This document shows positions 9,200 through 19,700 of a DNA stretch of 64,000 nucleotides, one piece after another. The notes below the pieces were generated by a model that made no database searches, had not been told where the DNA came from, and worked only from the letters and a program-made list of their open reading frames with translations. Both the position numbers and the translations under genes were made by a program. The number at the start of each line of letters is the position of its first letter. Positions within the stretch are counted from its first letter, which is position 1. Source of the DNA: Chloroflexota bacterium (GTDB lineage Bacteria; Chloroflexota; Anaerolineae; Anaerolineales; VGOW01); the NCBI GenBank assembly GCA_016197225.1, contig JACPWC010000080.1, positions 1 through 64,000 on the forward strand, given 5' to 3'.

Positions 9200-12100
9200 T
9201 TATTGTGTCCCTTTGATTTTTTCGGCCAGCAATCTGTCCACGTCTTCGTCCGAAAGCTCTTCAATTGAATCCAGAACTTCACCCGTTCCGTTGCCGGATG
9301 GCTCCAGTTCGACCGGCGTTTCTATCAGTGGCGGCTCAACCGGGGTCAACGCCAGCGCCTCTTTCGCCAGATAATCGGCCAGGGCTTCGACGGTCGGGTA
9401 ATCGAAGACGAGGGTGGCCGGCAACTGCCGCTTCAATCCGAGTCCGGTTCCCAGCAGGTTGCGCAGTTCAACGGCCATCAACGAGTCTAGCCCCATCTCG
9501 TTCAACGGCTGGCGTTGGTTGACCTGAGTCGAGCCGAGCCGCAAAACTTTGATCACCTGATTGCTCACGTAGCCCAGCAACAACTTTCGCTGTTGCGCCG
9601 GCAGGGCGTCGGTCAACTGCCGAAAAATTTCAGGCTCGGCTGTCGCCGGTTGTTCGGCAACGACGCGCGCCTGCGCCTGGCCCGTCATTTCGGAAAGCCA
9701 GCGCGGCTCGCGGCCCGGCGCAAATTGGCGCATGAAGACCGGCCAGTTCAGAGGCATCGCCGCCACCTGAGCTTTGGCCTGGCGCATGAGCCGGCTCAAC
9801 ACCTGTAAGCCCTGTTTCGGCTCGATGATGCTCAGACCTTGCATTTGGATGCGCTCGCCGACGTTGTGCTTAACCACCGCCCCGACTTCGGCCCACGCGC
9901 CCCAGTTGATGCTCAGGGCCGGCAGGCCGCGCGCGCGGCGGTGGTGCGCCAGCGTATCCATGAAGGCGTTGGCCGCCGCGTGGTTGCCCTGGCCGCGCGA
10001 GCCGAGCAAAGAGGCCACCGACGAGAACAGCACAAAGAAATCGAGCGGCGCATCCTGAGTCAACGTGTGCAAGTGCCACGCGCCGGCCACCTTCGGGGCC
10101 ATCACCGTTTCAAAGCGGCTCCACGCCTGCTTCACCAACACGCCGTCGTCCAGCACGCCCGCCGAGTGAATGACGCCCCGCAAAGGCGGCATGGACTGTT
10201 TGATGCCCGCCAACACTTTCTCTACCTGATCGCGGTCAGAAACATCGGCCTGAGCGACAATCACTTTAGCGCCCGCCAGTTCCAATTCATCCAAAACTTT
10301 CCGCGCCGACTCGGTTGGGCCACTGCGCCCCATCAACATCAGATGCCGCGCCCCGCGCTCGACCATCCACTCGGCCACCAGCAGGCCCAACCCGCTCAGG
10401 CCGCCGGTGATCAAGTACGTTGCCTCTGCCCGGAACGAGTCCGGGGCAACCGCCTCTGGCTGGGTCACGACGATCTTGCCAATGTGCCTGGCCTGGGCCA
10501 TGAAGCGGAACGCTTCGGCCACTTGCTCAAGCGGGAAGGCGCGAAGGGGCAAGGCTTGCAGCCGGCCAGCTTCCACATCGGCCATCAACTCGCGCCAAAC
10601 GGGCCGGACGGTCGTCGGGCGCTCTTCAATGTCATCAGCCAGCGGCACGGTGAAATAAGAAACGTCGGGCCGGGCCTCAGCCACCTGCGCCTGGCTCCAG
10701 GCCTCACGCTTGCCCATTTCGACAAAGCGGCCACCTTGAGCCAGCGCCGAAAGACTCTTTGGGATAAATTCACCGGCCAGCGAGTTGAGAACGACATCCA
10801 CGCCGCGCCCGCCGGTGAGTGACGTGATTTCAGCCGCGAATTCGAGCGAGCGCGAGTCCATGACGTGCTGAACGCCCAGCGACTTGAGATAGGCTTGCTT
10901 CTCCGGGGAACCGGCCGTGCCGAAAATTTCCGCCCCGGCTCGTTGAGCCAGTTGAACTGCCGCCAGCCCCACGCCGCCGCTGGCGGCGTGAATCAGAATC
11001 TTGTCGCCAGCCGAGAGGCGGGCCAGCTTGTTCAGCGCGTAGTGCGCGGTGAGGAAGGCCAGCGGAATCGCCGCCGCTTCTTCAAAGCTCAGGTTTTTTG
11101 GCTTGGGCAGAACAAGAGTCGCGGAAGCGATCACAAACGTGCTGAAACAGCCGCCGGCAATGGCAACCACTTCGTCGCCCGCTTTGAAGTCACTGACGCC
11201 CTGGCCGACGGCGGAGACTACCCCGGCGCACTCACTCCCCACCGGCTGTGGATCGTCGCGCATTGCCAGCGCATTCATCACGTCGCGGAAATTAAGGCCG
11301 GTGGCGCGAACCCGAATCTCGACTTCGCCGGGGCCGGGCGCGCGGCGGGTTAGCGGCTTCAGCTTCATCTCGTCGAACACGCCGTGGCGCGAAAGCTCCA
11401 GCCCCACCGGCTGGCGCGCCAGGTCATGCTCAGGCTCATTCTTGACTTCGTTGTGCGCCAGCCGGGCGGCGTGGCGAACGCCGTCGCGAAGCGCGATTTG
11501 GTCTTCGGAGTCGGGCGAGGCAATTTCGGCGAGCAGTAAGTCAACGCCGTCAGCCGCTGGGTCAAGGTCAATGAGCGCGCAGTGAAGTTCGGGATGCTCG
11601 AGGGCGATGACTTTGCCCAGACCCCACAGCGGCGATTGAGCAACTGCCAGCGGCGAGCCGTTCACTGCTTGCGCGCCGCGTGTGACCAGCCACAAGCGCG
11701 ACTGCGAACCAGAGGCGGCCAGGGCCTGAACGAGATGCAGGGCGCTGCCGCAGGCAAAGGCTTGAGCGGGTTCCAAAGTGTCATCCGGCGTTGTCACGTC
11801 CAGACTCCACAGATGAATCACGCCCTGCCAGGAGTCTTTTTCATTCAGCAGTCGCCTGAAGTCGTCGGCATTCTGCGCCGAGCCGGGCCGGGCCAGAACC
11901 GGGTTGCCCCCGCGCGCGGCGATGGCCCCGGCCAACTTCTCGCCGAGGTTGGCATCACTCAGGATCAGCCAGTCGCCCTTGAGAGTCGTCGTCGCTCGAG
12001 CCATGATGATGGCCTGCACCGAGAGTTCGCCGCCCTCGGTTGCCGGAATCATGGCGGAGGCGGAGAACCCTGAGTCTTCAAGCAACTGCGTCCACTCGCG

Positions 12101-15100
12101 CCGCTGGAGCAAGGGATACGACGGGCGCAGGTCGGCGTCCACGAAGCGCCACCAGCCGTCGGTGAGGCCGAACGAAACGTCCACCCAGCGTTGTTTGGCC
12201 GTAATCTCGCTCATCATCAACAGGCCGTCGGGCGCAAGCAGTTGATGAACGTGTTTGAGCGTTTGCCGCAAGTCGGCGGTGGCGTGGATGACGTTGGCGG
12301 CGATGATGAGATCGAACTGATGCGGCTCAAACTCCTGCCCCGCCGGATCGTTCTCGATGTTCAACATTTGATACTTGACGAACGGATAGCCGCCGAACTT
12401 CTGCGTTGCTTTGGCCGTGAACGAGGGCGAGATGTCGGTGAATGTGTACTCGGCGCGGCCGGCGGGCAGGCGCGGCAGCACCGCCGAGGTTGTGCCGCCG
12501 GTGCCGGCCCCGATTTCGAGAACGCGCAAAGTTCGATCTTTAGGCAGTTGAGCAATGATGGAATCAATTGCCGTTTGAATGAGGGCGTTGTACGTTCGAG
12601 CGAACGGCGACTCTTGATAGAGCTTCTCGGCCACGCCGAGCGAGCCAGCCGGGAACAATAGTTGAAGCGGATCAACCGAACCCGACAATGCCCCGGCCAA
12701 CTGCGAGCCGCAACGCTGAGCAAAGGCCAACTCGGCGTCGAAGGCCGGATATTGTTTCAGCAACGAGTCGTAGCGCGCCTGCAAAGCCGACTCGGTTGGG
12801 GCGGCCACTTTGACCACCTCCCACCCAGAGCCGGTTGCCCGCAAGACTCCATCTTCGGCCAACATTTCCAGAAAGCGGCCCAACAGTCGGCGATGCTGAT
12901 CCAGCACACCCAACTCTTTCGCCAACGACTCAGCGGCCACGCGCTGGCCGACCTTCGGCTTCCAGCCAAGTTGATGCAGAGCCAGCAAAACGTAATCGGC
13001 GCACAGGGCGTCAATCAACGGATTGAGTTCGCGGTAGGCGGCCAACCCGTGTTCGGCGCTCAGGCGAGTCACGTCAGCAGAGGCCGTCTCTGAAATTTGA
13101 GCCGGAGCCGGAATGAACGACGCCGACTCGGTTCGCGGTTGTGGCCGCCACTGCACTTCGTACAGCCAATCGTCCAACTGCTTTTCGGAGAGACGCAGGA
13201 GGGCTTCGCGCTTGGCGCGCTTGAGGTGCACGCCCTTCACTTCGCCGAGCGCTTGCCCGTTCTCGTCGAGCAGGCGCACGTCGGCGGTCAGCGTTTCCTT
13301 GCCTTCTGTCGAGCGCACGATAGCATGGCTCCACACCTGCGCGCCGGGGCGGCGATGCAAGACGAAGCTTTCGATGTTCACCGGCATGTAAACGTCGGTC
13401 GAGCCGTTGGATGGCACGGCGGAAGCCAGCGGTTGCAGGCAAGCGTCGAGGAGGGCCGGGTGAACGTGGTAGTCGCCGGCTTCGGCTTCGAGCGTGGCTG
13501 TAAGTTGAAGCTTGCCAAGCGCTTCGCCGTCGCGCCGCCAGATCTGCTGAACGCCGTGCAGGCTGGGGCCAAACTCCAGGCCGCGCTCGCGCAACATTTG
13601 GTAATGCGCTTCGGCGGAAACCTGCTCGACGCAACGCGCTTGCACTTCGGCCAATGAAACAGAGGCGGCTTCACCGTCGAACGACGCGGCGCGCACTTTG
13701 CCGGTGGCGTGCAGTTGCCAATCGTCGTCATCGCCGGAGCTGAAAAGCTGGAACGTACCGTCGGACTTCAGAATAAATTGAATCGAGCGCGTCTCGTCTT
13801 CGCCGACGACGAGCGCTTCGTGAATGATCAAATCTTCCAGCACATGCCGGCCCGCGCCCAAAGCTACGTTCGCGGCGGCCAGCGCCATTTCCATGTAAGC
13901 CGTGCCGGGCAGAACCGCAACGCCGTAAACGCGATGGTCGTTCAAGAGAGGCAGGCCGTCGAGGCTGAACTGCGACTCAAACTGAATCTCTTTGAGCGCC
14001 GAGCGCAACCGTTGGCCGAGCAAGGGGTGAACGGTTTTGCCGCCGCGCGCGGGTGCGGCCTGTTGCGCCGGTTTGGCCGGCGTGAGCCAGTAGCGCTGGC
14101 GTTGGAAAGGATAGGTGGGCAAAACCACTTTGCGCCGCAAATAATCTTTATCGAACCCGGCCCAGTCAACGTTGATGCCTTGAACGTAAAGCGCGCCCAG
14201 GCTGTCGAGTATCGTCTGCCAGTCATCGCGGCCTTCGCGCAGAGACGGCAACCAGGACGCAGGTTGAGCATCGCCCGGCCAGCACTGTTGGCCCATGCTC
14301 ATCAGAGTCGGCTTGGGGCCGATTTCGACGAAGAGTTGGTAGCCCAGCTTCTGCAAAGTTTCAATCGAAGCCGCGAACTGCACTGCGCCGCGCACGTGCT
14401 GGCGCCAGTAGTCCGCGTCGGGGGCCTCGCGCAGGCGTTGGCCGGAAATATTGGAAATGAAGGAAAGGCGGGGAGCGTTGAAGCTCACTTGACTCGCAAC
14501 CCGCTCAAACTCGTCGAGCACCGGCGCCATGAGCGGCGAGTGGAAGGCGTGCGAGACCGTGAGCCGTTTCGATTTGATGCCTTCCGCCTTCAACTTTTCG
14601 ACGATGGCTTCGACGGCTTCGCCTGTGCCGGAGATGACGACGTTTTTGGGGCCGTTGATGGCGGCGATGGAAACCGACTCCGAGTGGGTTGCGATGGCCT
14701 TCGTCACCGTCGCTTCTTCGGCGAACACGGCGGCCATTTCGCCGCCCGCCGGCAGAGCGCCCATCAAGCGCCCGCGCTCGGCAATCAGCTTGAGGCCGTC
14801 TTCAAGGCTGAACACACCGGCCACGCAGGCGGCCACGTATTCGCCCACACTGTGGCCCATCACCGCCGTCGGCTGGACACCCCACGAGCGCCACAATTCG
14901 GCCAGGGCGTATTCAATCGCGAACAGGGCGGGTTGGGTGTAGGCGGTTTGGTCGAGCAGAGACGGTTGAGAGTAGAGAAGAGAGAGAAGAGATTGGTTGA
15001 GGTGCGGGCGCAGAATTTCATCGCACTTGTCGAGAGTTTGACGGAACGTCGGCTGAGTCTCGTAGAGTTGGCGGGCCATGCCTGCATACTGCGAACCCTG

Positions 15101-16786
15101 GCCGGTGAAGAGGAAGGCGATCTTCGGGCGTTCATTGCCGTAGACTTCGCCGCTGGTCACGCTGGAGGCGTCGCCGCCGGCAAATGCCGAAAGCTTCTGG
15201 CGCACTTCGTCGGTGGACGAAGCAGTGACGGCCAGACGATGTGATAGTTGCGCCCGGCCAGTGTTGGCGGTGAAGCAAACGTCGGCCAGCGAGCGCGAGT
15301 CGAGGGAGTCTGCAAATCGGCGGGCCAGTTCGCGGGCGGCGGCTTCACCTTTGGCCGAAAGGGTGAAAAGATGAAGCGGTCGCTCAATCGCCGAAGGGGT
15401 CACGGCCAGAGTCGGCGCTTCTTCCAATACGATGTGAACATTCGTGCCGCTGAATCCGAAAGAACTGACGCCGGCGATGCGCTTGCCAGTCCAGGGTGTG
15501 AGTTCAGCAGGAATAGTAATTGGCAAGTCGGCCCAGGGGATGTGCGGGCTGGGCGTCTTGAGATGAAGGTGCGGCGGAATTTCTTTGTGTTGCAGGGCAA
15601 GCACAACTTTGATGAGACCGGCGATTCCGGCGACGGCCTCGAGATGGCCGAAGTTTGTTTTCACCGAGCCAATCATGAGCGGCTCGGTCCGGCCTTCGCC
15701 CAGCGCCGCGCCGAGCGCCTGGACTTCGATGGGATCGCCGAGCGAGGTGCCGGTGCCGTGCGCTTCGACGTAGCTCACGTCGAGCGGCGACACGCCGCCA
15801 TTGGCCAGCGCTTCGCGAATCACCGCCACTTGCGACGGGCCGTTGGGCGCGGTGAGGCCGCTACTGGGGCCGTCCTGATTGGCCGCCGTGCCGCGAATGA
15901 GAGCGAGGATGTTGTCGCCGTCGGCGATGGCGTCCGAGAGGCGCTTGAGGACGATGACGGCGCATCCTTCGCCGCGCACGAAGCCGTCGGCCTCGGCGTC
16001 AAAGGTCTTACAACGCCCGTCGGCAGACATCATATGATATTTGGAGAAGGTGACCGTCAACTCCGGTGAGAGCATCAGGTTCACGCCGCCGGCCAGCGCC
16101 AGGCGCGACTCGCCCGCCCGCAAACTTTGCGTAGCCAGGTGCACCGCCGTCAACGCCGATGAGCAGGCTGTGTCAACAGAGAGGCTGGGGCCTTGCAAAC
16201 CAAGAACGTAGGAGAGACGGCCAGAGGCGATGCTGTGGGCAATGCCGGAAGCGTAATAAGCGTCGAGGTGTGTCAGGCCGTCCTTGAGAGAGATTTGGCT
16301 GTAGTCGTAAGTGGTGATTCCGATGAAGACGCCGGTGCGACTGCTGGAAAGTTTGTCGGGCGCGATGCCGGCGTGCTCCAGCGCTTCCCACGTCACTTCG
16401 AGCAAGAGCCGCTGTTGCGGATCCATGCTGGCCGCCTCACGCGGGGCAATGCCGAAAAACTGGGCGTCGAACTCGGCCACGCGCTTGACGAAGCCGCCCC
16501 AGCGCGACGACATCTTGCCGGGCGCGTCCGGGTCGGGGTCGTAGTAAGCGTTGATGTCCCAGCGGTCGGCGGGCACTTCGGAGATCGCGTCCACGCCGTC
16601 GCGCAGCAACTGCCAGAACGACTCGGAGTCGTTCGCGTCGCCGGGAAAGCGAAGCCCCAGGCCGACGATGGCAATCGGTTCGGTTCGCTGGCGCTCAACG
16701 GCATCGAGCTTGGCCTGCATGTTCTCCAGCGCCAACAGCGCCCGCTTGAGGGGCGAGAGTTGGGCGGAGTTTGAAGTGTCTGTCAT
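9200..16786 (-). CDS. Type I polyketide synthase module, KS-AT-DH-cMT-ER-KR-ACP
   Basis: A 2528-residue, fully reducing methylating module. N-terminal docking helix (SPLKRALLALENMQ); ketosynthase (Cys208, His343, His381); acyltransferase (Ser646 in GHSVGEY, HAFH at 746-749, malonyl type); dehydratase (920-1200; HRVYGVAVLP with His951, and Asp1114 in [10 protein letters not shown], both canonical); C-methyltransferase (1215-1600; VLEIGAGTGG at 1422-1431); enoylreductase (about 1795-2110; HAASGGVGLAA at 1933-1943); ketoreductase (TGGLSGLG near 2127, LDD motif); ACP (Ser2435). Expected unit: alpha-methyl, fully saturated. As in the next module downstream, the KR tyrosine position reads GQGNHAAANAF. 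The start overlaps the upstream PKS stop by 4 bases (ATGA), implying coupled translation. Confidence 0.97.
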   Translation of the reverse strand: MTDTSNSAQLSPLKRALLALENMQAKLDAVERQRTEPIAIVGLGLRFPGDANDSESFWQLLRDGVDAISEVPADRWDINAYYDPDPDAPGKMSSRWGGFVKRVAEFDAQFFGIAPREAASMDPQQRLLLEVTWEALEHAGIAPDKLSSSRTGVFIGITTYDYSQISLKDGLTHLDAYYASGIAHSIASGRLSYVLGLQGPSLSVDTACSSALTAVHLATQSLRAGESRLALAGGVNLMLSPELTVTFSKYHMMSADGRCKTFDAEADGFVRGEGCAVIVLKRLSDAIADGDNILALIRGTAANQDGPSSGLTAPNGPSQVAVIREALANGGVSPLDVSYVEAHGTGTSLGDPIEVQALGAALGEGRTEPLMIGSVKTNFGHLEAVAGIAGLIKVVLALQHKEIPPHLHLKTPSPHIPWADLPITIPAELTPWTGKRIAGVSSFGFSGTNVHIVLEEAPTLAVTPSAIERPLHLFTLSAKGEAAARELARRFADSLDSRSLADVCFTANTGRAQLSHRLAVTASSTDEVRQKLSAFAGGDASSVTSGEVYGNERPKIAFLFTGQGSQYAGMARQLYETQPTFRQTLDKCDEILRPHLNQSLLSLLYSQPSLLDQTAYTQPALFAIEYALAELWRSWGVQPTAVMGHSVGEYVAACVAGVFSLEDGLKLIAERGRLMGALPAGGEMAAVFAEEATVTKAIATHSESVSIAAINGPKNVVISGTGEAVEAIVEKLKAEGIKSKRLTVSHAFHSPLMAPVLDEFERVASQVSFNAPRLSFISNISGQRLREAPDADYWRQHVRGAVQFAASIETLQKLGYQLFVEIGPKPTLMSMGQQCWPGDAQPASWLPSLREGRDDWQTILDSLGALYVQGINVDWAGFDKDYLRRKVVLPTYPFQRQRYWLTPAKPAQQAAPARGGKTVHPLLGQRLRSALKEIQFESQFSLDGLPLLNDHRVYGVAVLPGTAYMEMALAAANVALGAGRHVLEDLIIHEALVVGEDETRSIQFILKSDGTFQLFSSGDDDDWQLHATGKVRAASFDGEAASVSLAEVQARCVEQVSAEAHYQMLRERGLEFGPSLHGVQQIWRRDGEALGKLQLTATLEAEAGDYHVHPALLDACLQPLASAVPSNGSTDVYMPVNIESFVLHRRPGAQVWSHAIVRSTEGKETLTADVRLLDENGQALGEVKGVHLKRAKREALLRLSEKQLDDWLYEVQWRPQPRTESASFIPAPAQISETASADVTRLSAEHGLAAYRELNPLIDALCADYVLLALHQLGWKPKVGQRVAAESLAKELGVLDQHRRLLGRFLEMLAEDGVLRATGSGWEVVKVAAPTESALQARYDSLLKQYPAFDAELAFAQRCGSQLAGALSGSVDPLQLLFPAGSLGVAEKLYQESPFARTYNALIQTAIDSIIAQLPKDRTLRVLEIGAGTGGTTSAVLPRLPAGRAEYTFTDISPSFTAKATQKFGGYPFVKYQMLNIENDPAGQEFEPHQFDLIIAANVIHATADLRQTLKHVHQLLAPDGLLMMSEITAKQRWVDVSFGLTDGWWRFVDADLRPSYPLLQRREWTQLLEDSGFSASAMIPATEGGELSVQAIIMARATTTLKGDWLILSDANLGEKLAGAIAARGGNPVLARPGSAQNADDFRRLLNEKDSWQGVIHLWSLDVTTPDDTLEPAQAFACGSALHLVQALAASGSQSRLWLVTRGAQAVNGSPLAVAQSPLWGLGKVIALEHPELHCALIDLDPAADGVDLLLAEIASPDSEDQIALRDGVRHAARLAHNEVKNEPEHDLARQPVGLELSRHGVFDEMKLKPLTRRAPGPGEVEIRVRATGLNFRDVMNALAMRDDPQPVGSECAGVVSAVGQGVSDFKAGDEVVAIAGGCFSTFVIASATLVLPKPKNLSFEEAAAIPLAFLTAHYALNKLARLSAGDKILIHAASGGVGLAAVQLAQRAGAEIFGTAGSPEKQAYLKSLGVQHVMDSRSLEFAAEITSLTGGRGVDVVLNSLAGEFIPKSLSALAQGGRFVEMGKREAWSQAQVAEARPDVSYFTVPLADDIEERPTTVRPVWRELMADVEAGRLQALPLRAFPLEQVAEAFRFMAQARHIGKIVVTQPEAVAPDSFRAEATYLITGGLSGLGLLVAEWMVERGARHLMLMGRSGPTESARKVLDELELAGAKVIVAQADVSDRDQVEKVLAGIKQSMPPLRGVIHSAGVLDDGVLVKQAWSRFETVMAPKVAGAWHLHTLTQDAPLDFFVLFSSVASLLGSRGQGNHAAANAFMDTLAHHRRARGLPALSINWGAWAEVGAVVKHNVGERIQMQGLSIIEPKQGLQVLSRLMRQAKAQVAAMPLNWPVFMRQFAPGREPRWLSEMTGQAQARVVAEQPATAEPEIFRQLTDALPAQQRKLLLGYVSNQVIKVLRLGSTQVNQRQPLNEMGLDSLMAVELRNLLGTGLGLKRQLPATLVFDYPTVEALADYLAKEALALTPVEPPLIETPVELEPSGNGTGEVLDSIEELSDEDVDRLLAEKIKGTQ

Positions 16787-19700
16787 TTCGTCATCCCATC
16801 CAGCTTCTTCAACAACAACGCTTCCACTTCGTCTTCCGAAAGTTGTTCAATCGCGTCTGCCGAGAGCGCGGACTGGGCCGCCTCGAGGCGCGGCTGAGTC
16901 TGCGCCGGCTTCTCGCCGTCAAACATCTCGCGCTCCAGATAACGCGCAATCGCTTCAACCGTCGGGTAATCGAACATCAACGTCGCCGGCAGTTTGCGCG
17001 CCAGCCCCAGGCCGCTCGTCAGCAGGTTCCGCAGTTCAACCGCCATCAACGAGTCCACGCCCAAATCCATCAAGCGCTGTTTGCGGTCGAGCGGGTGTGA
17101 CGGATCGATTCGCAGGACTTTGGTGACCTGGGTTCGCGCAAACCCGACCAGCAACTCTTCGCGCTCGTCGGGCAAAGCCGACTCCAACTGACTCCGCAAC
17201 TCCTCAGCCGGAGTCGGGGAAGCCGATACGGATTGGGCAACTTGATTCGTTCGAGTCCCTTCCCACTCCGGTTCAGCCGACTCTGCCCTCTGCCCCGTCA
17301 ACGGCGCGCGCGCCACCAAAATATGCTGACGCAAAATTTCCGCCGCCGAGCCGCGCTCTGGCAAAGCCATCGCTTCGTCAAAGCCGTTCGCTTGGAACGT
17401 CGCCAGCCACTGCTCCGCCGACAGCAACGGGTTGTCGGTTCGCAGGTCGTCTTCAAACAACTGCCAGCCTTCGATGAGGCCGGTGGTGATGTCGAACCAC
17501 GATTGATGATCGGTCGCTTCGTACAGCACCAGCAGGCCGCCTGGCGCGAGGAGCGTTCTCGCGTTCTGCAAAGTCTGATGCAGGTTGCGGGTGGCGTGCA
17601 GGGCGTTGGCGGCCACCACCACGTCGAAGCTGTGTGGCGTGTAGCCTTGCGCCGCCGGGTCTTGCTCGATGTCCAGCAGGCCGTAACGCACAAACGCATA
17701 GTCTTTGAAGTTCTGTCCGGCGCGAGCCAGGAAGAAGTCCGAAACGTCGGTGTAGTGGTAAACCGAGTCGGGCGAGAGGGCGGGCAACAACGCCGACGAC
17801 GTGCCGCCCGTGCCAGCGCCAATTTCAATCACCCGCAGTTGCTTGCCGCCTTTCGCCTTCTGCGCCGCTTCGACCACCGAGCGGGCGATGCTGTTGAAGT
17901 AGCGGGCCACTGCCCAATCGCGATAAATGTATTCGACGACCGTGTACTCGCCGCCGGGGAACAAGGTTTCCAGCGGACTCTCTTTGCCGGTTAGCACCGC
18001 CGCCAGCTTCGACCCGCATCCTTCGACGTAGTTCAACAGAGTCGGAGCGTCAGCCAGCGTCGCCCGCGCTTCATTCAAAATCGAAGTCAGTTCGGGATCA
18101 GGCAACGGCTTGAGGCTGACAAATGTTTCGCCATCCTGAGTCAACAGGCCTTCGGCGGCCAGCTTCTCCAGCCAGCGCCTCAGCAGGTGGCGATAGGTGT
18201 CGGCAATGTTGCACTGGGCCATCAGCGACTCTGCCGTCTGCTTCTCGCCCGCCTTGCCGAAAACGCCCAACTCGCGGAAGGCGGCGGCCACGTAGGCAAC
18301 GGTCAAACGGTGCAAACAGTCCCACTTGGCCGAGTAAGTTGAAAGAGTCAGATCGAGCGGGCCTTGTCCCGCCTGGCCCTGCCCCGCCCGCACGACAGAT
18401 TCCCAAACGTCGCGCTTCGGCTCAGGCCGAGATTGCGCCGCGTCCGTCCAATAACGCAAACGCTCAAACGGATAAGTGGGCAGTGGCAGGCGCCGGCGCG
18501 AGTACGGCTTGTCGAAGCCGGCCCAGTTCACGCTCGCGCCGCGAACGTACAAAGCGCTCAGGCTCTCAAGAATTTGCTCCCAGTCGCTCCGCCCGTCGCG
18601 CAAAGACGGCAGCCACAGGCCCGCGCCCTCGCCGCCCGGCCAGCACCGCTGGCCCATGCCCAGCAGAGTCGGCTTGGGGCCGATCTCCACGAACACTTTG
18701 TAGCCCTGCTCGTGCAACGTCTTCAGCGAGTCGGCGAAGCGCACCGGCTGTTGAATGTGTCGCCGCCAGTAGCCGGCGTCAAACTCATTTTGCAGTTGGC
18801 CGCTCAGGTTTGAGATCAGGCCGATGCGCGGCGGGGAATATTTGATCGTTGCGGCAACACGCTCGAACTCGTCGAGCATCGGAGCCATCATCGGCGAGTG
18901 AGAGGCAATCGAAATTTCCAGCCGCCGCGATTTGATGCCCGCCTCTTTTAGATTAGCGACGACCGACTGAACGGCCTCGGGCGCGCCAGAGATGACGACG
19001 TTCGACGGGCCGTTGATGGCCGCAATCGAAATCTTGTCGGCGAACGGGGCAACCGCCTCTGCCACACGGGCCTCGTCGGCAAACACGGCCACCATCTCGC
19101 CCGCCAGCGACTTGGTTTGCATCAGCCGCCCGCGTTCGTAGCTCAGCTTCAATCCATCTTCAAGGTTATACACGCCCGCCACGCAGGCGGCCACAATCTC
19201 GCCCGCACTGTGGCCGAGAACAACGGTTGGCTCGATGCCCCAACTCTTCCACAACTCGGCCAGCGCGTACTGGATTGCGAACAGAGCCGGTTGGGTGTAC
19301 ATCGTTTCGTCGAGCGGCGACGGTTGAGAGTTGAGAAGAGAGATGAGAGATTGGTTGAGGTGCGGACGAAGCAATTCATCACACTTGTCGAGTGTCTTTC
19401 GGAAAACAGGCTGGGTCTCGTAGAGTTGGCGGCCCATGCCCACGTACTGCGCGCCCTGCCCGGTGAACATGAAGACGACTTCGGGCGGGGTCGGTTGGAT
19501 CATGTGCCCACTCGCCATACCAAGCGACTCGCGCCCTTCAACAAAGGCAACAAGTTTCTCTCGCGCCTGAGGAACAGAGTCGGCGACTACGGCCAGCCGG
19601 TGAGCGAAGTGGGAGCGGCCAGAGTTGGCGGTGAAGCAAACGTCGGCCAGCGATTGAGAGTCAAGTTGATTGATAAATCGGCGGCTCAACGTTTTGAGCG

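Noticed and set aside
13709-15244. A 511-codon open frame on the plus strand
   Set aside because: It lies wholly antisense to the DH-AT region of a certain PKS gene. GC-rich codon bias makes such long mirror frames; no domain is recognisable.
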